64,000 nt of DNA from Lepidurus packardi (taxonomy: Eukaryota; Arthropoda; Branchiopoda; Notostraca; Triopsidae): NCBI GenBank assembly GCA_023053545.1, contig JAKZAN010000005.1, positions 7,254,001 to 7,318,000 of the forward strand, read 5' to 3'. The notes beneath the pieces were generated by a model that saw only the letters and a program-made list of their open reading frames with translations, was not told where the DNA came from and did not search any database. Below are positions 43,726 to 53,874 of the stretch, one piece after another. The translations under genes and the position numbers were made by a program. How positions within the stretch are numbered: position 1 is the stretch's first letter; each line of letters starts with the position of its first letter.

Positions 43726-46700
43726 ATGCTGATGGTGATGCTGGCTGGCAATGAGTCAAAATTAAATCAGTATCAAGCCCAAGGCAACACACAAATAGCA
43801 TTGCGGGACTTCATAGAAGTTTGCTCTATTCGGAGAGTATTTGAAACTATGACAAACCTAGTAAAATCTAAACGGAATCCTCAAACTTACTGACGTATAT
43901 ATTGACTGCACAAATATAAATTTGGGTAGGGGACGAACGGGCCCAGTTCCAAACGGGCCCACCTTGACCAAACGGGCCCAGTGCCAAAGAGGCCCAACCA
44001 TTGACCAAACGGGCCCAGTCAACAGACCAAACGGGCCCACTATTTTGAAACATTGTAAACACCCTGTTGTGCTGTTTTACGGACTCAGGGAACAACACAC
44101 GATATGGGTAAGACACGACATGTATATATTTTCAAACATATCTATTGTATTGTAACATATGTGAAATTAAGTATTTATCTTTTTTGTATTGTTTTCTACT
44201 TAGAATGGCCCAGAAGAAATGAACTGGAAGTGGAAGTCTTGCCCAAAACTATATTAAAAAACTAAAAGTCTAAGAAGTGGCGACTGAAGTATAGTACGAC
44301 TGTTAGCTGGATTGGGATGGACTTTATATAAGACTAGACAAGAGCATACTAAATATTTATAGCAATACTTCTTTGTACGAGTTTTGACATCGACTTGCTG
44401 TATTTATCGTTCTTTGTATTGTTTTCTCCGTAGTATGGTCGAGACAAAATCCAACTCGAAGAGGAAGTCTTGCCCTATAACTATGCGACAGTAATGACTA
44501 TGTAATGCGACAGTATAGCTGGTTTGGGAATTTTTTGACATGCTATGGAGTACTTCTGTATTCTTCATTATTACCATCGAGTATTATGCGACAACTGCAA
44601 CAGCTGGCAGCATAGAATTTGCAAAACTGGTAAGATAGGATATGTCATAAAAAACGATTTGTCAAACTAAAGGCTTACCTTACATTTTGTTTGCATTTAT
44701 TTACTAGGAGTAACGCGTCAGAAATATCGCATACTGAAGAAGAAGAGCTCCTTTCCTTGGCTTTGCTCGCTTTGCAAGAGTAATGCCGCGTCACCCGAAT
44801 TTCATGGGTTTTCAAAAGATACATCTAACGCGGTAAAGTTAAACGTTACATGCTTGAATGCAATTTTAGCTGCTTTTCTAGGACACGGGTATGGATTGCG
44901 TTCTTCCACCCCCGCCAATATTTGACAATCAAGCAGAATACGAGCTCCAACAAAACGAGGTAATTTGTACCCCAGCACACCTTCAAAAGATTTTCAACCG
45001 ATTTTCTCTAGGATACGAATATGATTTGCATTCTTCCACCTCCGCCAATGTCCGAAAATGAAGCCGAAGACGACGAGCTTCACCAAAACGAAGTAAATTG
45101 TAGTCCAACCCACCATCCAAAGATTTTTAAACAATTTTTCCTAGGATACGAATACGGATGGCATGCTTTCACCACCGCACCCGCCAGTATTTATCTATGA
45201 AGGCTATAGCGAATGGGCTGTTCAACAAGAACAAAACGAGGTAACATATAGTGGTAACATATTGCTTTTTCTAATTGCCTGTGTAATGTATTTTAGGCTA
45301 TGCAGGTTGCCGAATGTGAAGCCCGCTACTCGCCATTGTTTCGTGATGAATATGCCCCCAACGTTGATTTCTCGGACGAGGTACAAACTCAACGCTATAC
45401 TTAATTTTTTAATAGCACATAGACGACTTGTTTGTTTAATTTAAATGCTTTCTATTGTTGTCAGGACACAGATACGGCTGACGAATTCGAACCGCGATTC
45501 TCACCATTGCCTAACGACGAAGATGTCCATAACGGGTATTTTTCTGACGAGGTAGTCGCAAAGCTGAACTTCATTATCTAACTGCTTGCTTCCTTATTTA
45601 AATTTAACTCGTATTATTTAACAGGACACAGTTGCGGACATGAACATCACTCCTCCTGTGATTCCCTTTCGTCAGCCGCTAGTTGTTGAAGAAGATTCGT
45701 TTTCGGAAGATTCATCGTTGGAATCTGCAGAACGTGAACCTACCCTCACTTTTACAGTAGTTGAGCGGGGAACAAATTTCAACCGTACGGCGCTTTTCGA
45801 CTCGGACGGGAAGAAATACACAGTCAAACGCCGCTTGGGATCTGAAGCCATCGAATGGCGCTGCAACATTAGAAAACCATACTGCCGTGGACTGGTTAAG
45901 CAAACCGGCGATACATTCGTCCTTGTTAGATGCCACACGTGCCCAACCAGTGACCCTAACAGGTTGAAGGTTGCTTTGGCAGAGAAGAAAATGAAATCCG
46001 CAGCCGAAGACGGTAAATATAACGATTACATTGCAATCTTTGCATACATTACTCACGCTGGTTATTGTAGACTATTACATGTCAGCGCAAGCCGTCGTGG
46101 ACAAGGTTCTTGTAGATGACTTTGGTGACCAGGGTCTGCCTTTATCATTGCCAAACAAGCGCGCCTTGATACGCAAGACTAATCGCGTAAGGGAGAAAAA
46201 GCGCCCGAAACACCCCACGGAATTGGACTTTGTACTCAACCAGGATTTTGTGGAGGAAGACCACTCATCTTCGTACTCATGTCGGGCAAACGGCAGATGG
46301 ATTACATGGAAGTATTTCGCACTGTTTTGCGGCTGTGCCCTGTACGACCGTTGCTCAAGTCAATTGTAATGGATTTTGAGAGACCCATGTGGAACGCCGC
46401 CCGTGCAGTGTTCCCAGGAATTCACGTGCGCGGATGCGCATTTCACTGGACTCAAGCCGTGTGGCGTAATATTCAAAAATACGGCCTACAGGAACACTAC
46501 AAGCATGACGAACACGTCAAGAAGTTTTGCAAGTAAAATGCTTAGTTTATTATTTATTACTGTAATGCTCATACCCTTACAACTTTTTACATCTTACAGA
46601 ATGATATTTGCTCTTCAATTCGTACCGGCTGACCACATTGTCCCAGTTTTTGAGAGTATTAACAAACGGACAAAGAGGCCTTCCCTTCGCAAACTTTGCA

Positions 46701-48311
46701 ACTATTTACGGCGCACCTGGATTGAAAACGATGCGTGGCCACCACAAGTTTGGTCAAGCTACGGACAGACAATCCGTACGAACAATGATGTTGAATCGTG
46801 GCACGCAAGTCTGAAGAAGAAGATCCGACAGAAGACCCCAAACCTCTATTTCTTGATTAGTATGCTTTACGACGAAAGCAAGCTTGTAGCGATTACTAGG
46901 AAGCTACTGTCTTCTCAACGTATAGCTCGCGTACAGCCGTCAAAACAAAACGCCAAAGAAAAAGTATTACAAAAATTGTTTACCGAGTACAATGACGGTA
47001 CAATTAATGTGAATGGATTATTGGACAAATGTTGTTACATGTACAGTCCAGTACTTGCTGAGTGAGCTATATTTATCATATATTTATTTATTTTATTATT
47101 CTTTGTGACGCGTGTCCATTATGTTTTTGAAAGATTTTGAACATATTTTTTTATTGTTGTATATGTTTTTTGTATTATTGTATAATTTTTTTTGTTTGTT
47201 TCTTGTATTTTTTTATTATTGCTTATTTTTTTTATTTATTTTTATTTATATATATATATATTTATTTTATTATTTTAAATAAATACCATTTATTTTTGGT
47301 ATTTCTTTAACAGTGGACTATTAAAAATGCATTATTAACTATAGTTTACCCTTTTTTCTATTACATACTAGCCAAACATCTCCTTTGATCCATCCCAAAC
47401 CAGCTACTGTCACATTCCAGCCGCCACTTTTTATTTTAACATAGTTAGGGCAAGATTTCGCTCCTCTTCGAGTTGGATTTTGTCTCGACCATACTACGGA
47501 GAAAACAATACAAAGAACGATAAATACAGCAAGTCGATGTCAAAACTCGTACAAAGAAGTATTGCTATAAATATTTAGTATGCTCTTATATAGTCTAGTC
47601 TTATATAAAGTCCATCCCAATCCAGCTAACAGTCGTACTATACTTCAGTCGCCACTTCTTAGACTTTTAGTTTTTTAATATAGTTTTGGGCAAGACTTCC
47701 ACTTCCAGTTCATTTCTTCTGGGCCATTCTAAGTAGAAAACAATACAAAAAAGATAAATACTTAATTTCACATATGTTACAATACAATAGATATGTTTGA
47801 AAATATATACATGTCGTGTCTTACCCATATCGTGTGTTGTTCCCTGAGTCCGTAAAACAGCACAACAGGGTGTTTACAATGTTTCAAAATAGTGGGCCCG
47901 TTTGGTCTGTTGACTGGGCCCGTTTGGTCAATGGTTGGGCCTCTTTGGCACTGGGCCCGTTTGGTCAAGGTGGGCCCGTTTGGAACTGGGCCCGTTCGTC
48001 CCCTACCCATAAATTTGATCAAGGTTGTTGTTGACAGTCAACACTATAGAATGCTGCTCACGCCTCTTCTGACAAAAGACGAATGTAACTGGAAAGCTGG
48101 AATGTTCTTGGAATCTTTTTGGCGCGACCTTCGACTTTTCCGCCAAAATACGTATTTTTTGGTTAAAAAAATGCTACCTCAATTGGGTGCTTTGTTCTTG
48201 TATTTAGACGGAATTATACTCCATGTGGATTTAATGAAGAGAACCCACGCCGTGTATTACCAGCTACAAAAATTGCTAGTCAAAACTGTACAATATTGCA
48301 TACGCGGATAA
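43726..48311 (+). CDS. small unrecognised gene split by an intron carrying a MULE
   Basis: Exon 43726-43860 (ATG; MLMVMLAGNESKLNQY... ending FETMTNL) is followed by a donor gtaaaa in phase 0. Beyond the 4.1-kb transposon, the acceptor gatcaag|GTT at 48023 opens exon 48024-48311 in phase 0 (VVVDSQHYRMLLTPLL... ending TVQYCIRG, TAA). The joined product is about 140 residues, mostly helical, rich in Leu, with WKAGMFLESFWRDLRLFRQ and LFLYLDGIILHVDLMKR. I do not recognise the family. Without the transposon the intron would be about 80 nt, normal for this window, which supports the model. The start could also be at an ATG near 43680 in another frame. Confidence 0.5.
43924..48008 (+). mobile_element. 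MULE (Mutator-like) transposon, 4085 bp, long TIRs
   Basis: The ends GGGTAGGGGACGAACGGGCC (left) and its inverted copy (right) are flanked by the perfect 8-bp duplication ataaattt (43916-43923, 48009-48016). The inverted repeats extend about 600 bp (43924 to about 44530; about 47385 to 48008) with near identity in the outer 540 bp. They include five or six copies of ACGGGCCCA. A FLYWCH-finger MULE transposase gene lies between them. It is inserted in the intron of the small host gene. Confidence 0.93.
44882..47065 (+). pseudogene. FLYWCH-type MULE transposase, internally deleted
   Basis: Small exons 44882-44959, 45012-45092, 45145-45240, 45297-45380 and 45465-45551 precede 45625-46012, 46071-46532 and 46600-47065. 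Exon 45625-46012 holds a FLYWCH finger (DSDGKKYTVKRR, AIEWRC, C..H). The C-terminal half carries MULE core motifs: LIFVLMSGKRQMDY, the second catalytic Asp in VMDFERPMW, GCAFHWTQAVW, and ESWHASLKKK with the catalytic Glu. Between NQDFVEED and the SGKRQMDY segment the frame changes. The stretch that should hold the first catalytic Asp (the DGTF region) is missing, so this copy cannot encode a complete catalytic triad. Confidence 0.85.
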
Positions 48312-48625
48312 CAAGAACAGGAAACAACCTTTTGCCCCTGAACAGCTGTAAAATAATTTACAATTGCGTGGACTTCATTGTAATATGGTTACTATTGTTC
48401 TCCGAAAGTATGTGACGGTACTGAAATAATAGGGCACTTATACCCGGAAAATGTACTCCGATAATTTTCTTTCTTAGAAGAATAGACACTTACGTTTATC
48501 CACAAACAATGTTTACAATACTTTTAATTTGTTTTCGGAGAAAAGCCATAATAAACTTTACAATTATTTTTCGTTGTTGTGTGACCGCAGATTCCAGCAA
48601 CTTTATGGACGGAATCGGGTTTGCT

Positions 48626-48840
48626 CAACGGTTCTCAAACTATGGGCCGCGGCGCCCTGGTGCGCCGCGGTAGGCTTGCATGGGCGCCGCGAAAGATTCC
48701 TACAATTGCATAGATGTAGCAATTATATAGGCCCATGTTCTAAGGGGCGCCGCGCGAGCTGGGGCTATGATCCGAGGGGCGCCGCGGCGAATTGGGTATA
48801 CTGTTAGTGCGCCGCGAACGAAAAAGTTTGAGAACTCCTG
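48626..48840. repeat. 215-bp hAT MITE, copy 2
   Basis: Clearly related over its length to the element at 28634-28828: TTCTCAAACTATG near the left end, CAATTGCATAGATG and TAGCAATTATATAGG inside, and AAGTTTGAGAACTCCTG at the right end. The flanking 8-mers ggtttgct and ggttatct differ at two positions, so this copy looks older. It has extra GGCGCCGCG sequence. Confidence 0.8.
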
Positions 48841-49327
48841 GGTTATCTGACAGTTCTGTGCGATGCACCGCACAGAAAGAATTTGGACTATCGGGAAATT
48901 AGAACAAAGAAGAAGAAATGAATTTTCTTATCGTCGATTGTTCCGGAAAGATAATGCGTGTTTTTGTCCATTATCCTACAGCTGGCATGCCACCGTTTTA
49001 CGCTCACGTTTCGAATAAGCTACAAGCGAGTCCTTGGATCGAAAAAAAGAAATAAAGAATTTCGCGCGTCACTACTGAGGTGCTCGTAGTATATGCCCCG
49101 GTCAGAACAATCTCGACATCCTTGGCCCGACAACAATACCTGTTGCACTATAGTATCTAACTAGCAGCGTGGCCAGCCATGCAGTAAATTAGTTACATTT
49201 CCGAAACCTGTGCTTTCCTTACAGTTATGAGTACAGAAGCCCTTAAGGCTACGATCAGTTATAAATTCAAACAAGTGTTGATTTTTTGCTCACTTTGGCA
49301 TCCCACACACTGCTGCAGAATATCAAT
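48841..49327. other. spacer upstream of the lipase gene
   Basis: A short hairpin (TTCTGTGCG...CGCACAGAA) lies just after the MITE. Otherwise nothing recognisable; it should hold the lipase promoter. Confidence 0.4.
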
Positions 49328-51100
49328 ATGACTTGCTTCAAGCTATCCCTATGTTTTTGTTTGTGGTTCAGTTTCCTTATCTGTTACGTTCCTGCGTCTA
49401 TTCCCTCCCGAACAATATTTTCGGTACCCACGGTATTTATTCCACCTTCTCCGCAGCAAGCTAAGATTGACGAAGCTCAAGATCCGGAACTATCTATGAA
49501 TGCTGTAAGTTTTTTTTTCTTTAAAATCGGAGGATTCTGGATCGTACATTCTGATTATGCATTATGAATTTAGTTGGAATTGATTCGGCATCGCGGATAT
49601 AGCGCCGAAGATCATAAAGTGACCACCACAGATGGTTACTACCTTCATTTGCATCGCATTCCGTCTCCCAATAAATCCGTAGTTTTTATCCAACATGGAC
49701 TAGTGTGTAGCTCAGATACTTGGCTCATCAACCCAACCAACAAAAGCTTACGTAAATAAAAGCCTTGAATCTTTACGCATTATGTCGTGCTCTATTCTTC
49801 CGTTATTTTAATTAGGGTTTTTCTTTTCGCAGCGCTCATACTAGCGGATAACGGGTACGACGTATGGCTTGGCAACGTGCGAGGAAATCCTTACTCCAAC
49901 ACTCACGAATCCAAATCCAACACAAGTTCGGATTACTGGGATTTCTCGTAATTTTAAATCGGTTTCCTATAGTGATATTCAATGTTTGTCTACTAATTTC
50001 ATCCAAGGTGGGAAGACATGGGCACCTACGACATCCCTGCTGTAATAAATTACATATTAAATCATACCGGGCAAGCCAATTTGACGTATATTGGCCATTC
50101 AATGGGGACGACCGTATTTTGGGTGGCTATGGAATCCCATCCCGAGTTAAACTCTAGAATCAATCTTATGATAGCCTTAGCTCCAGTGGCGTCATTAGCT
50201 CATTGTCCGTTTTCCCTACAAATGGCAACTCCGCTAGCGGATATGATGCAGGTACATAACAATTTTAAATACATAATTGGAGGTCAATTACAGTCAATTG
50301 TAGTAAATTTACGTTTGCCATTTTAGATGTTCGGCGTGAAAATCTTTACACCGACTGATCTAATACTTCCTGTGACCGAATCAAGCTGTTTTAGAAACAT
50401 GCAGTCCAAGATTTCTTGCATGAATCTCTTAACTTTATCTCCAGAAGCAAATATGGATAAAAACGGAGAAGTTCAGACCGTAAGTTGATACCCTTTGAAC
50501 TTGAAAACAAAAAGAAAAAAGCTTTTAAAAAATAACAAGAAAAGAAAAGGATACTGAGATAAGGGGGATAAAATTAATCATTTTCACCAAGGATATTTTG
50601 GGAAATGTCTTGGCACACTACCCCGTGGTTACGTCAGTGAAAACAATGGTCCATTACGTCCAAGCCCTTCGCACGAGTAATTTAATCATCCCTGTCCAAT
50701 TGCGATACAAGTTATTTTTCCCTCTAGAACGTTTCCAGCGTTTTGATTACGGTTTAATTGGAAATATGCAACGCTACTCGCAGTATCTACCACCCACTTT
50801 CAACCTCAACAAAGTTACCGCACCGGTAATCCTTTTTTCAGCACATGCGGATATTCTCACGCCTGGCGAAGTAAACTTGACTCCTCATCTGCATACCAAA
50901 AAGCGCTTAACTAATGACGTTTCTCCTCTCTCAAACTCCAGGATGTGGAATGGTTAGCCAGTCAACTTCCTAATCTACTGGAAAACCAAAAAGTCAATCT
51001 CTCGACATTTAATCACGATGACTTTTTACATGCCTATCGAGTAGTGCCATTAGTTTACGACCATGTTTTAAGATCTATCAAGAAATACACCTCACCGTAA
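49328..51100 (+). CDS. acid lipase, lysosomal/gastric type (LIPA/LIPF family)
   Basis: Exons 49328-49504, 49574-49751, 49833-49947, 50008-50251, 50327-50479, 50592-50870 and 50942-51100, all in phase. A signal peptide (MTCFKLSLCFCLWFSFLICY) is followed by the AB-hydrolase lipase start (RGYSAEDHKVTTTDGYYLHL), the oxyanion region QHGLVCSSDTW, and NVRGNPYSNTH. The nucleophile elbow is GHSMG, the acid Asp is in FSAHADILT and the catalytic His in FNHDDFLHAYRV. Family members hydrolyse cholesteryl esters and triglycerides in lysosomes or the gut lumen. About 400 residues, the usual length. The first in-frame ATG before the hydrophobic leader was taken as start. Confidence 0.94.
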
Positions 51101-51977
51101 TTCTCCAAAGAATTATCACTTGTTTTACTTAAATTTTTAAGGTCCGGTAACTGAAAGAGAACGAGAGAAGAAAAGCTGTGAGAGGGGTGTGAATGTGGAA
51201 CTTGTAAAAAAAAGGGAAGCATGGAAAACTCGCTTCTTTTGTGTGTGCGTCAATGAATGGAAAACCCAGTGGGAAAAAGGCGGGGGAGGACAAACGTATT
51301 ACCTAGGGATTTTCTTTTTGGCCGTGGAGAAGCATATAGAATGCGCGCGCATGCAACAACGAACGGTGAAAGAGAGGATGGCGGAGTTCCCCCTGGAAGT
51401 AAAGTCGATAGTTCCTCTCTCCTTGCAACTAATAAGACTCACCTCTGCTGCCTCTATCAGTATCACTGAACCGGTTACGGCCAACAAAGAACGAAACCCA
51501 ACTGCAGCACACATTTCTGCCGTCGCCAAGACCGCTGGTTACTTTCTGGGCTTGGTTGACTGCTGGAAATAAGGATTGCTACTTGTTTTCTGCCGAGAGA
51601 AAAGGAAAGAGAGACGGGGCGGACGTCAAGGGAAGCAGTAACTACTGTTGACCCAAAGTGGGATCATTAAGTGTGGACAAACATCTGCAACAATCACGTC
51701 TGCTGTGAAGTGAGGAGGTGAACAAGACGGAAGAGAGAAGACAGAAAACCACATCCACCACCTCGGTCACCGTAATGTAAGTTGCTGTAGGAAAAATAGC
51801 TTGCAACCCAACGTAGAAAGAAGCATCTTTGGGAAAGCATTTTCCTTTGTTCACGTCTCAGTCTCAAGTCCATGTTTTCAAGTCAAAAGTTTCTCCGTAA
51901 TGTTTAGCCCCGTGGTTCTCGGTTCGTATGTGTGTCTGTGTGCAGCAGGCATTGATTATCGATTCGAGTGGGCGACA
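51101..51977. other. spacer and probable 5' UTR of the TEX9-like gene
   Basis: Purine-rich sequence with a 127-codon open frame (51189-51572) that lacks an ATG start and any family feature. Probably the promoter and leader of the next gene. Confidence 0.4.
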
Positions 51978-53129
51978 ATGAAGTCAACATCGGCCAGCTA
52001 CGTGGAATCGCAGGCGGTGATTTCCCATTACGAGGCCCTTAACGCGGAACTGGAGCGAAAAACATCGCAATTTTTGCACGCTTCCGCCTCCGTTCCGGCG
52101 CATCTCCATGAACAAGTAATTGTCATAACCAATGCTCTTAACCAGTCATAAGCCACGGTTCTATTAACCCATCTTTCCTTGTCCTTCTCTCCCTCCCCAC
52201 CCCTTTGTCTTTATTCCTTTGCCGCCGACGCAGATTTTTCAAGAGAGAAGAAGCCGTTCATCCAAAAGCAGAAACCCAGGGTAAGGAAGAACCATGGGAG
52301 GGAAAGCTTTTCCAACCACATATCTATTTAAGCGAAATTATTGCGTAGAATATTAACGCTCGCATTCTTGTCTTTTCAAAAGGACCAGTAAAATGCACAA
52401 ATCCTACTCACTAACGGAAGACGGGGGAGCGCTAGATAAGCGGCGAGATGAGTTATTGATTAAATTGACGAAACACAACCAAGTACTTCAAGCGGAATTG
52501 GATCTTGCTCGCAAAGACCTCACCATAGTGGTAAAAGTATTTTATACGACTGCTCCTTTGTTTCCAGTTAGCATGACGGATTTTCGTAAATGACATCTGG
52601 GAAATTGGGATAGGTAAGCGAAAAAAACCAATTAAGCGAGCAGCTAAGTCATGTCAAGGAAGACGCCAAGCTTTTAAAAAAGCAAGCTCAAATGCGGGAC
52701 CAACAAATCATGCAATTGAAATCCAGCACCCAACAAGCTATGCAAAGAGCCAAAATGGCGGAGGATACACAGCTTGCGCTGCACAAGGTTAGATAAGTTT
52801 TAGCAATTTATTTAACAGCAGACGTAACCATGAGAGCGGAAAGTTCAACTGTGACACCTTTGCCCTGACAGGAGCTAGAGTCTATAAGACGCGAAGCGCA
52901 AGAACGAACACGGGATCAACAGCGAACGCAGGTGCGTTTGCAACGTGCAATGGAGGAATTGGCGCGTACCAAAGGCACCAGCAGTCAACTTTCTTTCCAA
53001 TCTTCTTCGGCTAGTTCTAAGATGTCACTGATGCAGTCGTGCCTCGTTAAACAGGCCCAATTAATTAAGATATTGCAACAGCAAGTGAGAGAAAACAACG
53101 CTTCTTCATTAGACGAGGAGAAATTCTGA
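51978..53129 (+). CDS. TEX9-like coiled-coil protein
   Basis: Exons 51978-52115, 52234-52280, 52383-52530, 52614-52787 and 52872-53129 join in phase (about 237 residues). The N-terminal motif HYEALNAELERKTSQF resembles the start of TEX9 (a repeated LNAEL..KT pattern). The middle is coiled coil (ELLIKLTKHNQVLQAELDLA, QLSEQLSHVKEDAK). The end has RLQRAMEELART and KQAQLIKILQQQVREN, parallel to the TEX9 C-terminal RLNRALEEA and KQLKLIDVLKRQK. TEX9 is a ciliary/testis coiled-coil protein of little-known function. The match is from memory and the protein is shorter than vertebrate TEX9. Confidence 0.6.
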
Positions 53130-53874
53130 TTAGAAAAGAAAAGTTATACTCAAGCACTAGACAGAGCCCTGAATAAACCCAAAACCACATTAAACGCGCC
53201 AAAGTAAGGTCGAAGAGTACCTCAGTGTTTCCCTAACCTTTTTACCCAGCTTTAAAATCTTGTATACTTCCGCAAGTTTTAGTGCAATAATCCAAAGTGT
53301 AGCAATTACTAAGAAAACAAAAAATAAACAAGTCAATTTTTCCATTAAAAATCTCGTGTGTTTCCTTCAGCCTTGCCTTCTGCTTCTCTAATTATCGACT
53401 ACAGAATCCATTGCAAACTTTTTGCGTCTATTGCTCCAAGTGTACTTTTCTGTCCCCGTCTGTGTTCGTTCGCTCACTCACTTTGCCGTATTTACAAACC
53501 AAACAGGAGATAAATTGGAAAAAAACAAGTGTTACTGGTTTTACACTAGGTACAGGTGGACGACAATCAAGAAACTGAGGAAAACCGATTTTTTAGTAAA
53601 CGTGTCAAGAACTCACAAGACGGGGAGGTTATACATTTGTCGCCAAAAAAAAGTACTTCTTCATGTCTGACACTGTCATCCGTGACACAATTTCATACTT
53701 CAGATTTCAATTTCTGCATTATCACGTCCACGCCTATTCTCACTTGCAAACACAGCCTCAACGCTTAACAATTTTGCAAGACCCTAAAACTTAAAAGTGA
53801 AAAGAAACGCAGGAATTTTTTCCCCTCCCCCAGACATCGGAACTTGGATTCCAGCCATCATCACTTAATGAAAA
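53130..53874. other. convergent intergenic spacer
   Basis: AT-rich 3'-to-3' spacer between the TEX9-like and cullin genes. ORFs here are short and featureless. Confidence 0.45.

Noticed and set aside
43922..44155. ORFs repeating NGPT/TGPV in the MULE ends
   Set aside because: They arise from the ACGGGCCCA motif array in the inverted repeats; the same ORF appears inverted at the other end.
51189..51572. 127-codon ORF between the lipase and TEX9-like genes
   Set aside because: It starts only with GTG, has no splice or family support, and lies where a 5' UTR is expected.
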